64,000 nt of DNA. Origin: Scolanthus callimorphus (taxonomy: Eukaryota; Cnidaria; Anthozoa; Actiniaria; Edwardsiidae). Numbering within the stretch: the stretch's first letter is position 1; each line of letters begins with the position of its first letter. Of this stretch, positions 48,338 to 59,735 are shown piece after piece. The position numbers and the translations under genes were made by a program. The stretch spans positions 367,403 to 431,402 of the forward strand of contig JAWWUD010000110.1 of NCBI GenBank assembly GCA_033964015.1, given 5' to 3'. Under the pieces are notes generated by a model. That model had not been told where the DNA came from, ran no database searches, and saw only the letters and a list, made by a program, of their open reading frames with translations.

Positions 48338-48669
48338 CTAAAAAGGCAAATATAAGATATCCGTCAGTGATATGGTCGAGGATGATACACACATCAAAAA
48401 AAGCGTCTATTAGTGTGGCATTTGCTATGTGAATAACTTGGCTGACGCTCCGGCTTTACGCGGAGATTTGAAGAAATTTTGAGAAAATGTTAAAGTTACT
48501 GAGAATTCGCGCACGTCCTCGGAAAAAAAAATCATACACGTCCTTGGTTTAACCAAAACATGTGAACCTATATATCGTTGGAAAGCGTTTAAAATGGACT
48601 AGCGGGCTGTGGCAAAAAGAAATACCTTATTTAGAGGATTTATTAAAAATTTGGGTGTGCCATTTTCAC

Positions 48670-48972
48670 GAGCTTAACGCCGTCGAACTGCTGGACCTAG
48701 ACTCCCAAGTAACACAGTGTTTTAATTCTTGAAGGTGTTTCTCAAAAATAGTGTCTGAGTTTTTTTTAATTTTGTTTAGCTCAAAAGTTATGGAACTTTT
48801 GAATTTCGAAGGTCAAATGTTCCAGGATTTTCACGCTCTAAAAAAGTTTTATAACTTGGAACTAAACAAAATTTGTAAAAATGCAGACACGGTTTTTGAG
48901 AAACTCCTTTAAGGTTTTAAACAATGTGTAACTTGGGAGTCAAGGTCCAGCAGTTTGGCGGCGTTAGCCCCA
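48670..48972. repeat. Inverted repeat with ~110-bp arms
   Basis: AACTGCTGGACCTAGACTCC at the left is mirrored by GGAGTCAAGGTCCAGCAGTT at the right, continuing into TTTCTCAAAAA..GTGTCTG / CAGACAC..TTTTTGAGAAA. A foldback element. Confidence 0.75.
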
Positions 48973-48974
48973 CT

Positions 48975-49080
48975 CAGACTATCTAAAAAATAGTTTCAGT
49001 GACAGTGGTGTAGTGCTTTGGAATAACCTTCCGACTGAGCTGAGGCAAGCAAATACCCTGTGGCAAGCAATCGCCCTTAT
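48975..49080 (+). pseudogene. LINE C-terminal scrap
   Basis: The frame reads LKNSFSDSGVVLWNNLPTEL, the motif near the end of many CR1/L2-like reverse transcriptases (WN-x-LP). Nothing upstream remains. Confidence 0.5.
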
Positions 49081-49554
49081 TTCAACCAATCAAAGCCAAA
49101 TGCAAAAGAAGATGGATAAGTTTACTGCAAGTCCTGCAACAGCCAAAAGCGTAGTACTTAACAGTAAACTGCAAGAACACAGAACGACGTCGACAACTTC
49201 CATAGCAGTGACAACATTTTGAAACCAGAAAATCGCAGAGCTGCTAGAATATGATCATATCTTTCTCTAAACTTTTGCACCTCGCACTTCAAGGCCTGCA
49301 CCCGAGCCGAAAATTATGATTTAAGGTAGCCCGCGGCTAATTATTTGTGTGACGACACATGTTTTGCAAGACCAGTTATTGGCTTTCAACTTTATCTGAT
49401 CGCTCTAAAATTTTGCGTACACCTACTAACCAATGCTTCTATTTTGCTGTAATTAAAACGAATTTACGACAACACTAACTAAACCGAATCAAAATGCTTG
49501 GAAAATATATTTTCTTAAGTACTGCGTTTTGACTCGGTTTGCTAGGATGCTCAC

Positions 49555-50172
49555 GTGCATATGTGTTCCAGTTATTGCATATCATTAGCTACACTATTTA
49601 TACGAGATGTAAACGAATTTTCATTATCCACGTATCGCTTTTCTGTACACAATTGGCGGTTGACTTTTTTGGTCTTGGAGTTAAAAAATGTCCTATACAG
49701 AACCCATAATTCAGAAACTACAGAAACCACAAGTTCTTTGGACGCCGTTTTTGATAAGTTCAAAAGCTACATTGACTCCCGACTAGACCAATTTTCTTCT
49801 CAGAGGATTGCAAGCCCTTCTATCGACTCTAAAGAAGTTGCGAAAGGCACAAAGAGACTACAACGAGAGACGGAAGCCTCCAAACTCAAGAAGAAAGGGA
49901 ACAATAAGCAATTCCTTTTCAACGCGGAGGTTATTGACGAAGTAAAGTCTATTACAGAAAACATTTCATTGGAAAACGTAGATTCAGCCAAGAAATCTGC
50001 AAAACGAGCTATCAAGTTAATCGAACGCCGTCAAAAGTTGATAAAGCTTGTCGACAAAAGTGAAGCTGGTTGGTTGATAGTCGACGAATATGAAAGTGAT
50101 CAGCTTGCAGAAGACTCCGCCGATGAGAAAAGGATTAGAAAAGCTCAAGATAAAGCAGCTAAAAAGAAGTAA
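49555..50172 (+). CDS. DIRS gag-like protein, N-terminal part
   Basis: 205 codons. The region from residue 60 is lysine-rich and helical (LKKKGNNKQFLFNAEVIDEV, IERRQKLIKLVDKSEAGWLI, DEYESDQLAEDSADEKRIRK). This pattern is shared by gag-like proteins of PAT/DIRS elements. The true start is uncertain because the first ~50 codons lie in A1. In another frame, QQSNLLFRGSYNS continues the gag linker to about 50295, just before B1. The CCHC zinc knuckle (CFTCGYPGHWSSTC, about 50689-50730) appears only after the B1A2 block. Confidence 0.65.
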   Translation: MHMCSSYCISLATLFIRDVNEFSLSTYRFSVHNWRLTFLVLELKNVLYRTHNSETTETTSSLDAVFDKFKSYIDSRLDQFSSQRIASPSIDSKEVAKGTKRLQRETEASKLKKKGNNKQFLFNAEVIDEVKSITENISLENVDSAKKSAKRAIKLIERRQKLIKLVDKSEAGWLIVDEYESDQLAEDSADEKRIRKAQDKAAKKK

Positions 50173-50306
50173 TGACAAATGGGAAAGCCCTTGCAAGGTT
50201 CTCGTTCTTATAGCGCTATTGGTCGGAACGCTTCTGGTTCACAACAGAGCAATTTGCTTTTTCGAGGTTCGTATAATTCTATGATTCTTTCTTCGTGATG
50301 TCCATG

Positions 50307-50572
50307 TTGTACAATGCGATACAACTTCCTATAATGTTGTGCGTGTAGTCATTTAGCGGGGAGTAAGAAAATGATTTTCATTTGTACGAGCTGGCGAGGG
50401 AGAATGAAAATATATTTTCTTAAGTACTGCGTTTTGACTCGGTTTGCTAGGATGCTCACGTACATATGTGTTCCAGTTATTGCATATCAGTAGCTACACT
50501 ATTTATACGAGATGTAAACGAATTTTCATTATCCACGTATCGCTTTTCTGTACACAATTGGCGGTTGACTTT
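50307..50572 (+). repeat. Internal B1-A2 junction of the DIRS element
   Basis: 50307-50409 matches 53496-53600 nearly perfectly, and 50406-50572 matches 49501-49665. Homology begins and stops abruptly at those borders. Confidence 0.9.
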
Positions 50573-50639
50573 AGCATGTAGACGTAGGACCCTTCCTAAA
50601 GTGCAAACGAGTTTTAGATTAATATTAATCTCTGTTTTT

Positions 50640-52427
50640 TCTTGTTTATCGATTCTAAGGCCGTCGACAGCCTCGTCAAGACGATATCTGTTTCACATGC
50701 GGTTATCCCGGACACTGGAGCAGCACCTGTAGAGTGCCACCATACAAGTACAAGAGGGCAGGCCAGCATAAATCACACACAGGAGGACAACAATTCAGCT
50801 GGCCCGTCACTCCAGGACAGACAAATACAAAGTAATCTGGATCCACTTTGTCATGAGCTCTGTACACAGTCATATGAGGATATGTTAGAGGTAGTAGATA
50901 ATAATAATACAGTTGATTCAATTAATGTTAAGGGCAGGCTTAAATCACATCTGCAATTTTGGATCAATATTCAAGCTCCTGATTTCATTTTGACCGTTAT
51001 TTCTGAAGGTTATAAACTTCCTTTCGTTCATACACCACCACACTTATTTAGTAAGAACAATTTGTCTGCAATCAACAATAGTGATTTCGTTGAAGAAACT
51101 ATATCAGAATTGTTAGCTTCTGGTAGAATTGTGGAACATAACAAGGATAGCTTACATGTTGTAAGTCCTTTATCAGTTTCTGTTCAGTCTTCGGGGAAGA
51201 AAAGACTTATCCTAGATTTGAGGATCGTCAACCAATACATTCTTAAACAGAAGGTAAAATTTGAGGATTATAAAACTGCACTTGACTTGTTTTGTGGTTA
51301 GGCATTGTTTGGAATTTTTCCAACGGTTCTATCTCTATCACTGAGCAAAGAATTACAAAACTCGAGAACAAGTTATCTGCTCTTTTGGAGAGTTGGCCTC
51401 AGTAACAGGTTCTATTATTTCGCTTTCTTCAGTTTTTGGCAACTTATGTAGAATCATGACCAGGCATTGTCAAATTACTGTTGCTGCTGCGTCTACTTGT
51501 GACATGCATTTTGAACTTGACTCGTTTTGCATTTCTGAACTTAATTTCTGGTCGTCATCTGTGAGAAAGTTCAATTTCAGAGATTGTTTTCAGCACAATA
51601 CTCATAACAGAATTGTATACTCGGATGCTAGCAGTTTTGCGTGTGGTGCAGTGCTTATAGATAACGAATCACCGATTTGCCATAAGCTCTTTACTGAAGA
51701 GGAAAAGACTTATAGTTCCACTCACAGGGAGCTTATTGCTATAGAATAAAGCATTAAATCCTTTGGATCCCTCCTTAAACATTCTAAAGTTCAGTGGTAT
51801 ACAGACAATAAGTCTTCGGCAAGAATTGTTCAGGTCGGTAGTATGAAACCCACATTGCATAAATTAGCTATCAGCATTTACGAATTTTGTATCAAGAATG
51901 GTATTCAATTGTCTATTGAATGGATCCCGAGATCTTTGAATGAGAAGGCTGATGCAGTTAGCAAATTCATTGACATAGACGACTGGCAGCTTACACAAGA
52001 GTTTTTCAATTCACTGGACCAAGCTTGGGGACCTCACACTCTGGATTGTTTCGCTAATTATTATAATATGAAAGTTCCAAAATTTTTCTCGAGGTTTTGG
52101 TGTCCCGGAACGTTTGGAGTCGACGCTCTGTCTCAGTCATGGCGAGACCAAAATTGTTCACTGGTTCCCCCAGTTGATCTCGTTTGTAAGACCCTCAGAC
52201 ATATGGAGGTTCAAGGAGCTGTCGGGACTTTGATCGTTCCTGATTGGCCCTCCTCTTCATTTTGGCCGTTATTATGGGTTTACTATGGAAATGCAATAAT
52301 GAGTTTCATTCGTTTACAAGGGAAAGAAGTATTGATGCATGGAAGAAATACGAATTCGTTATTTGGTTCCCGCGTCTGGGAAGGTCACATTTACGCCATT
52401 AGCTTGATTTTCGCAATTCACATGTGA
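50640..52427 (+). pseudogene. DIRS pol: zinc knuckle, RT start, RNase H; RT core deleted
   Basis: The CCHC knuckle is at about 50689-50730. The RT N-terminal region (to 51301) shows VKGRLKSHLQFWINIQAPDF and KRLILDLRIVNQYI. The frame then jumps at about 51302 to the post-RT region (NFSNGSISITEQRITKLENK), so the palm with the catalytic Asp pair is missing. The RNase H-like domain (51393-51749: RIVYSDASSFACGAVL; then 51843-52427: IEWIPRSLNEKADAVSKF, WGPHTLDCFANYYN) matches the known DIRS arrangement. A stop at about 51750 splits it. Confidence 0.85.
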
Positions 52428-52628
52428 TTGATGAGACACTGACACCGTAGTCATATCATCTATTAATGGATTAATAGCCATTGAGGTTACCGAGAGCAGG
52501 CTATGTTGATATGTAACGGCAGATGTGTTCACCGAGAACAGCCTTGTTATATACAGTGAATGTATGATTTATCGTATGTTTACATCGTGTGTTATTTATT
52601 CAGATCCTAATGAGCTCAAGTTCTTCAT

Positions 52629-53452
52629 TTGTCCTTATATCTCTCAAATTTGCTTCATAAGAATACCAAAACTGCAACCCTTATAGTTTATTCAGCTTTA
52701 AAATGGGTTCATGGTATTTTACCAATCCTAACAAATCCTTTGGAATCTTCGATTTGTAGAAATCTGGTGGAGGCAGAAAAGAGACTGCCTCATAGTCCTA
52801 TTGTCAAGAAAGTACCAATTGATCAAGATGTTATAAAATCAATTATACGTGTGTTTGCTAATAAGGATTGCAACCTAAAGGACATTAGGCTCGCTACAAT
52901 GTGCACTGTATCATATGTGGGATGATTGAGATCACAAGAACTGTTAGACATGAAATTGCACGATTTGACCATAAGAGATGATTATTTAGAGATTCATATT
53001 CCCAAAAGTAAAACTGACATATATAGATCAGGTCAGACAGTATACATAGCGAAAACGGGTCTGTTTACCTGTCCATATTCATTATTCGTCAGGTATCTCA
53101 CCTTATCTGAGTCTACTCTACATATTAATTCTGATATTTATGTATTCAGAAATGTTTATATCACAGCAAACAAGATAAGTATGTATTGGGTATCAAGAAA
53201 TTATCATATTCTACTTTTAGAGGTATGTTTAAACAATGTTTGAAGAAACTGGGCTACAATGAAAAATTGTACGGTTTACATAGTTTTCGTTCAGGGGGAG
53301 CCACTGCATACGCCGAAACTCTAGACAATAATCCCTCTAAGGAACGCCTCCTGAAACTTCAAGGACGTTGGAAAACAGACGTAGCTAAGGATATGTATAT
53401 CCAAGATTATGTTACATCTAGAGTAAATATATCAAAGTCTCCGGGTTTGTAA
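52629..53452 (+). pseudogene. DIRS tyrosine recombinase, broken by stop and frameshift
   Basis: Three abutting frames give one recombinase. The first Arg is in RSQELLDMKL just after a TGA at 52922-52925, followed by YSLFVRYL, H-x-x-R in LHSFRSGGATAY, Trp in GRWKTDVAKDMY and the nucleophile Tyr in the same motif. The catalytic set is visible, but the premature stop and a frameshift near 53186-53243 disable it. In intact elements the enzyme joins circular DNA intermediates to target sites. Confidence 0.85.
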
Positions 53453-54602
53453 TGATTGTATCTTGTAATGATAATGTGATAATAATGTAACAAATTGTTG
53501 TACAATGCGATACAGCTTCCTATAATGTTGTGCGTGTAGTCATTTAGCGGGGAGTAAGAAAATCATTTTCATTTGTACGAGCTGGCGAGGGAGAATGAAA
53601 CAAAATTTTATTTCGTGATTTCTCAAAAACCTTAGCTATTCTACTTCTATGAAGCAAAAGGTAGTTTCCATTGAAACCACACACTTCGAGAAATTCACAA
53701 GGCTCAAAATCAAACACAGAAATATATGTCCCATACATATTTAGTTAATGTGTATAGCTAAAGTCGTCGCAGTAAAAATTCGCACTCACCAATAGTAGTC
53801 AACTCTTTCACTTAAGCGCCAGGACAGAGTTGATGGAGAACAGGAAACGGCACCTCGAAGAAACCATCTTACGAATACACTCATCTGTTGCCAAATTCTT
53901 GTGAATAGTAGATAAAACAATCATTCTCATCATATGTCCATACCAGGCCATTCTAGCCGCCCTCCCGCGAATACGAAGTAATTAAAACAATCGAAGATGA
54001 AGTACCTTGCTCAGTCTGAGCACATTTCTACCAACAGATAGGAATTGCTTGTTTTATCTATTATTCACAAGAATTTGGCAACAGATGAGTATATTCGCAA
54101 CGATGGTTTCTTCGAGATGCCGTTTCCTGTTCTCCATCAACTCTGCCCTCGCCCTTAGTGAAAGAGTTGACTACTATATGGTGAGTGCGAATTTTTACTG
54201 CGACGACTTAAGCTATACACATTTTGGAAATATGAATGGGACATATATTTCTGTGTTTGATTTTCAGCCTTGTGAATTTCTGAGAAGTGTGTGATCTCAA
54301 TTGAAACTACCTTTTGCTGCATGGAAGTAGAATTTGTAAGGACTTCGTACATGCCATACTAAGTGATTTGCAACTCTAGGTTTTGAGAAATCACGAAGGA
54401 AGTAAAAATGTAGGTTTTGTTTCAAAGCATTTTGCGGTGGTTTAGTAATTATTATCGTAAATTCGTTTTCGTTACTACAAAATGGAAGCATTGGTCAGTA
54501 GGTACGCAGAAGTTTAGAGCGATCAGATAATGTTGAAAGCCAACAACTGGCCTTGCAAAATATGTGTCGTCACACAAATAATTACCCGCGGGCCACCTTA
54601 AA

Positions 54603-55075
54603 GTCAAAAGTTAGCGTTCGCTGTTGTTAGGTAGATTAGATAAGTGCACCCAAGTTTGGTCGCCTAGCGATGTTTCCTTCTCGAGATATTCACTTTTCTA
54701 ATTTTGATGACGTCATCGATGACGTCATGCCACGTGACCTTGGTGGTGCACCTCCCTTGCCTCATTGATAACCTAATCAATAATTACCCGCGGGCCACCT
54801 TAAAGTCAAAATTTAGCGTTCGCTGTTGTTAGGTAGATTAGATAAGTGCACCCAAGTTTGGTCGCCTAGCAATGTTGCCTTCGCGAGTTATTGACTTTTC
54901 TAGTTTTGATGACGTCATGGATGACGTCATACCACGTGACCTAGGTGGTGCACCCCTTGCGACCAAAATAACTTTACCCAAGTTTGGTCACCTAGCGATA
55001 TTGCCTTCTCAAAATATTCACTTTTCTAGCTTTGTTGACGTCATCGATGACGTTTTGATGACGTCATGCCAGATG
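54603..55075 (+). repeat. CRE-palindrome modules
   Basis: Three degenerate modules of AAGTTTGGTC(G/A)CCTAGCGATG then TTTTGATGACGTCAT..GATGACGTCAT and CCACGTGACC. They are related to 30672-31841 and 61900-62740. A short (GAAC)n run, AACGAACGAACG, follows. Confidence 0.8.
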
Positions 55076-55259
55076 AACGAACGAACGAACGAACGCACAA
55101 ACCGGACGTCCATGACAGAATCGTTCGATGCATATACTTTTTTTTGTTCCTTTTTCTCCTGCATGTAGCTATGGGGCTCCGCTACACGGGCGTCTCGGCG
55201 CTTGTGTGTTTGTATGTCTATTTCAAATGAATCGAGGGCTGGTTAATTATACTGAATTG

Positions 55260-55655
55260 ACGTTTATTTGTTTTTTGGATTTGCTATCTTTTCTGGATTT
55301 TTTTCAATTACAAATACTGGTAAGTGGTCTGATATGTCACTAAAGATTAGTCCTGCTTAAGCTTCAGGAGTTAGAATTCTATTTACAAATATGTTGTCTA
55401 TTAAAGTTGCTGTATGACTAGTGATTCTAGTAGGCTTATTAATTTATGGTAAAAAAACTGAAGAGGATAGGTGATTGAAGAAGCGACTGGAGTAGTTACA
55501 CTTTATATCACATCATATTTTAGTAAACCAAAGAGGTAACCAGGGTTTTATCTCTTTGTCTATTTTTGGTAAAATATTTATCATGTTTTCTTCAAATTCT
55601 TCATATTTTTCATTAGGTGGCCTATAAATTGCTCCTACCAATTCGTTTTTAACTC
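55260..55655 (-). pseudogene. LINE endonuclease fragment (C-terminal half)
   Basis: Minus-strand reading shows ELVGAIYRPPNEKYEEF, then NKPTRITSHTATLIDNIFVN and ISDHLPVFVIEKNP. These are the known motifs of the apurinic-type endonuclease of CR1/L2-like LINEs (YRPPN, the T-x-IDN block and SDHxP). In-frame stops and a deletion in the middle (the DFN motif is lost) show decay. Confidence 0.75.
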
Positions 55656-57460
55656 GTGGCTTGTTGCGTAGCAACAGCCAAAGAGTTATCGTGGTGACTC
55701 GATGTCACTCGCTCACTCACTCACTGGATCACCCCTACGTTAGCACAATATTAGCATAATTTATGCTGAAGTCATCCAACGGGACCCTCGAGTTGCGGGA
55801 CCATACGAGCTATTTGCGGGACATGGCGTGACTAAAACTCAACCGAACTCCCTGTTACCTCTATACCTTCGTCAACGTATATATAGGTCTCATTGGCAGT
55901 AAATTTCTCCATGTGGGTGTTACCTATCTTTGCAAAAAAACTGGTTTGTTTCAATTCGGTACTTTTTTAGTCATCTCAAAGCCTACACTGTGTAAGGATT
56001 TTGATCCGAGCAAACCCAGGTGCAGGGAGTTACAAAACGTTGGAAAATAAAAAGTACACTACCAATGACGTCATTAGCGCATGCGCAAAGATCTAATTGG
56101 TTTAAAAACGTTACTGTCTAGTTATTTCAAAACCTACATTTAACGAGGACCTTCATGAAGCAAAGCCAACGTACTTAGTGCAGGGTTATGAATGCAGGGG
56201 GTGTTTAATTCACATTTCCCAGAAATCCAAATCCCATTTTAGTGCATCATCTGCACACGAAAATAGGAACCCCATTCCCCCGAGGCAACTCAACAGCAAG
56301 AAGAAAATACAACGCGCGGGGGCAACAATTCGTGGTAAAAACAAGGACAACGACGACCTGCTCCCCCCTAAACCCTCCTCTATACCACAGGGAACCCAAA
56401 TCTAGCAATATATAGCGGGGGAGATCTGGGTTCTAGAATGCTTTTCCTTCTCTCTCGATGTTTCGTTCTTTTCGCGGAAATTCGACTGATTATGATGGCT
56501 GTTTTCTCGAAATACCAAGAAGGAATAACCAAGTCCACACTCGTGAACTCATAAGCGATTTATCAAGTAGATCTGATCGTGTTTCCAGTTTGGATAAAGA
56601 CAGATAAACGTTCGCACCTCAGCAAGATAAGATCAAGCACGAGTCCTGCGATCAGGGTCAAACTTCCTTTGGAGGTTATGACGTTGGACTGTTTTGTCGC
56701 TTATAAAGCTACGGATAGCACTATTAGAAAATTACACAGAGACAGCAGAACAAAGGTATGCATGATTTTCATTATCAAACATCGTATTGGATCAGCAATT
56801 TCGGGCATATTTTAGTATTACCATCTGGTATCATACGAGTTGTGTATGTCATTACAAATGCAAACAGATTTAACTGAATACAAGGATCATGAGCTTAGGC
56901 GCCCTGTGATACAATAAAAGGAAAATTACAGTGGCTTGAACATATGAATTTTATTTTCTCATGTTAAAAACAATGTTACTCTTGCTGTACTTGTCTCCTT
57001 GTCTCTCGAAAATAATATTCATATTTCTTCACGTCTCTATTTACATGTAACTTAATATCCTCTATAAAAATTCCAGTGGTACCTCTATATTAAGCAGCCA
57101 CCTTCGGGACCGAACCAAGTGCCGAAATGGAGGTACTTTGCTTAGGGACTGGTCATAATTAGGGGGAGGGCTGGTGCAAATATGGGAGGGCCTCTAATTT
57201 TCATGCAGGTGAAAAGGGAGGGGTCAACAAATTTGGTGCAAATGATAAAGAAAGGGTCATTATTCTTTTCGCAAATGTTGTTAGGGCAAGACAGGGCCGT
57301 CCCTGTAAATTGGTTGTCATGGAAACATCAAATGTCAAAGTTTTGCTAGTACTAGAATTAACATTGATGTAAAGTTTTGTTGCTGTAGCTGTGTTTTCGT
57401 TTCTGAGATATTTGCAAAATACTTTTCTGTCCAGATCTGAAAACCTGAAAATTGGTTCAG
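55656..57460. other. Non-coding stretch with one possible small gene
   Basis: A GGGAGGGTC-like block lies at 57150-57265 and a CAGTGGTACCTCTATATTAA terminal-repeat-like scrap at 57073-57092. See the separate small ORF at 56458. Nothing else is supported. Confidence 0.4.
56458..56607 (+). CDS. Small ORF, unknown product, behind a TATA-like box
   Basis: An ATG at 56458 opens 49 codons rich in Arg, Ser and Asp (RRNNQVHTRELISDLSSRSD). A TATATAG box stands about 50 bp upstream at 56409-56415, an arrangement like a compact promoter and 5' leader. In another frame, a donor-like AAAG/GTATGC follows at about 56756. Not recognised; it may be a first exon or chance. Confidence 0.25.
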   Translation: MFRSFRGNSTDYDGCFLEIPRRNNQVHTRELISDLSSRSDRVSSLDKDR

Positions 57461-57963
57461 TCAAAAAAATTGCTGTTCTTGGGATATAGTACATTTTATG
57501 AGAATATCACAATTTACCCAGCTAACAGAGGGCTTCACAATTCTTTGTTGTAAGTATATGTGCACATACAGTGGTACCTCTATTACAGCTGTTTCAGGTA
57601 GCACGCGACCAAGCACGTTCAAAACATTTTTGGCAGTTGGGTTTTTCTGCGACGTCAATCAAATCGCCTAGTGCAGTGAATTGGCTTCTGTCGCGACATG
57701 TCTCGCAAGGGAAGCCAAACAAATGCACTGGGGAGGGATTTGATTGGCTCACACAGATTGCATTGATTGACAACGCAGAAAATCCAACTGCCAAACTCCA
57801 AGAATCTGACAACGGCGAAGTCGCTTGTTACCTGAAACAGCTGTAACAGAGGTACCACTGTGTGTGCACATATACTTACAACAAAGAATTGTGAAGCCCT
57901 CTGTTAGCTGGGTAAATGTGATATTCTCATAAAAATGTACTATATCCCAAGAACAGCATTTTG
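57460..57963. mobile_element. Nested TIR palindrome
   Basis: Arms of about 135 bp (TGCTGTTCTTGGGATATAGT at the left, its mirror at the right). Inside them CAGTGGTACCTCT and AGAGGTACCACTG form the ends of a ~290-bp inner element. CAGTGGTACCTCT ends are typical of pogo/Tigger-like MITEs (inference). ORFs here follow the symmetry. Confidence 0.75.
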
Positions 57964-59205
57964 TGGGACTCCCATAAATCAGACACAATACTTTGAGGTA
58001 ATGGCATAGCTGTCAACTCACCCGCATTAGGCGGGTGTCACAAGATTTTGAAGCCTGTCACCCGCATAATGTTTGCGAAAATGTTCATACATTTACTGTA
58101 AATCACCCGCATTGTCACTCACATGATTTTTCATACATTTACTGTATTTACCTGTCAATCTCAAGATTTTTGACAAAGTGGGGTTGACTGGTATGTAATG
58201 GGCACAGGCAGTCACCACTGAAATTAACTACTGCATCACCCAAATCTTTCCCAATAGGTTAAGATTGCAATAGGTGCAATCCAGCCAGCTAAAATCTGAC
58301 TCATTTCTCTTTCTAATTCAAGGCTCATCCATTCCTGTGAAGTGGTCTACACAACAGCTGAAGGGCAGAGCACTATATTGTTCGCTTGAGGTGACAACTA
58401 TATAATACACACCCAGAAAAAGAACACACGAATACTAGAGGAGGAAAACCAAATACAGCTCCAAATTCTGCTGTATGGATGACTGCTATGCATGGCTTAA
58501 TCTGCTATGACTTATGTGCATTGTTTCAAAAACTGTAATGCAACTTCCAGAATTAGCTTTAAAAATTAGCCTAAAAAATTGTGCCCAAAGCAACAAAAAC
58601 AAAGGCAACATTGAGATCTGGGATTTTAACAACTGACAGCAAAATGCTACAAAAAGCCAAACCCAATTCAAGTCTGATTGACTAACACTGTACTTTGTTG
58701 CTCTGCTTTGTATGAGAACTAAACTGTATAATTGCAAATGCCTGCATAACATGTATGGCAGTTGTTGCATAACTAAACAATGATATAAAGTGTCATCGTA
58801 ATGACAATATGCTTTAGGGTATACCGTGTGCTTCTGACCCATTTTGAAACACTTGGCAATAAATTAGATGCTACTTTCTAGTTGATCATTCTAATAGCAA
58901 CAGGGAAAACATTCAGGTAGTTGTAACTTAAGCTAATACATGTGTCAAATACTGCAGCAATGCATTTGTTGACTTAAAAGAAGAGATATGTTTGTCACAA
59001 GTACAGGTGACAAAGAACTACAAAAATGGTGTGACATATGATTGTTCCTAAAAAAATGTCTTAATGGTATTTTTTGGGGCTACATCGTTTTGGTGTCAGT
59101 TAGAGGTCAAAATTGTTTTCTCGTTGAGCACTCTGCCCGAAAAGTTTTTAAAGGAAAACAGCCACGAGTTTGCCTATGGCATGCCTTTGATTCTTTCCTG
59201 TGTTT
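57964..59205. other. Non-coding stretch
   Basis: A CACCCGCAT(T/A)-type degenerate repeat lies at 58018-58150. A minus-strand frame at 58486-58842 has no known domain. Confidence 0.4.
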
Positions 59206-59475
59206 ATTATCTCAACAAAAATAGATTCTATGAATACGATAGTATTTATGTTAAGATCAGTGCGAAGTTGGATTTCAATACCGTCCTTGGTATACAGACA
59301 CACGCCCCCTCCAGTTTGTCTTCTCTATTTTAAGTAAATAGGCTATACCCCCGAATATTGAAGAGCTCATCTTCATTGTCGGTTGATCATGTTCACTTGA
59401 TGCAATGATAAAAAATTTATGTTGTCAATTTGTTGCGAATACTCCTTGTGTTGAGGTGAAACATTAACAAACCAA
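59206..59475 (-). pseudogene. LINE endonuclease fragment (N-terminal half)
   Basis: On the minus strand, DNEDELFNIRGYSLF lies in one frame. It is followed, after a small frame change, by RQTGGGVCLYTKDGIEIQLR and VFIESI. G(Y)-x(n)-GGG-x-x-LY is the known N-terminal half of a CR1/L2-like endonuclease. With 55260-55655 (C-terminal half, same strand, correct order) it may be one LINE split by later insertions. Confidence 0.7.
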
Positions 59476-59735
59476 TTCAACATTATTATCACTACGCGCG
59501 GCCAAATTGTAAACCGTACTCTCTAAAAACGCTCTATTTTTGCGGGCCAAATAGCAAAACAGCGGGCCGCAAATACATTTACCGCCCTCATTCTGATTGG
59601 CGATGGTGGCACTCTGCTGCCAAGCTAGACCAATCAGTTCACGCGGATACCATTTTAATGCGAGTTTGTGGCGGGAATTCACTCGGTGAAAAATTTTCGT
59701 GTTTTTCTCTAACTTTTTCTCGTTTCTTTATTGCC

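Larger units (their letters stand above)
49501..53600 (+). mobile_element. PAT/DIRS tyrosine-recombinase retrotransposon with split direct repeats
   Basis: It is inserted in the left foldback arm. The end repeats are A1 (49501-49665) and B2 (53496-53600). An internal contiguous B1-A2 (50307-50572) joins the same two sequences head to tail, as in a circular intermediate. Order: A1, gag, B1A2, zinc knuckle, RT start, RNase H, tyrosine recombinase, B2. GAAA occurs at both junctions with the host arm, with no longer target duplication, as expected of recombinase-mediated insertion. The RT core is deleted and frames are broken, so the copy is inactive. Confidence 0.85.
49321..54602. mobile_element. 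Large foldback element with ~0.5-kb arms, split by a DIRS insertion
   Basis: The outer left arm 49321-49500 (TTAAGGTAGCCCGCGG...) plus the inner left arm 53601-53920 mirror the continuous right arm 54048-54602. The loop is 53921-54047. The right end is tandemly duplicated (54580-54784 recurs from 54785). No protein. The arms are diverged by scattered substitutions. Confidence 0.85.

Noticed and set aside
50307..53600. Two tandem DIRS copies, each deleted
   Set aside because: Not excluded, but homology ending exactly at the A and B repeat borders favours a single split-repeat element.
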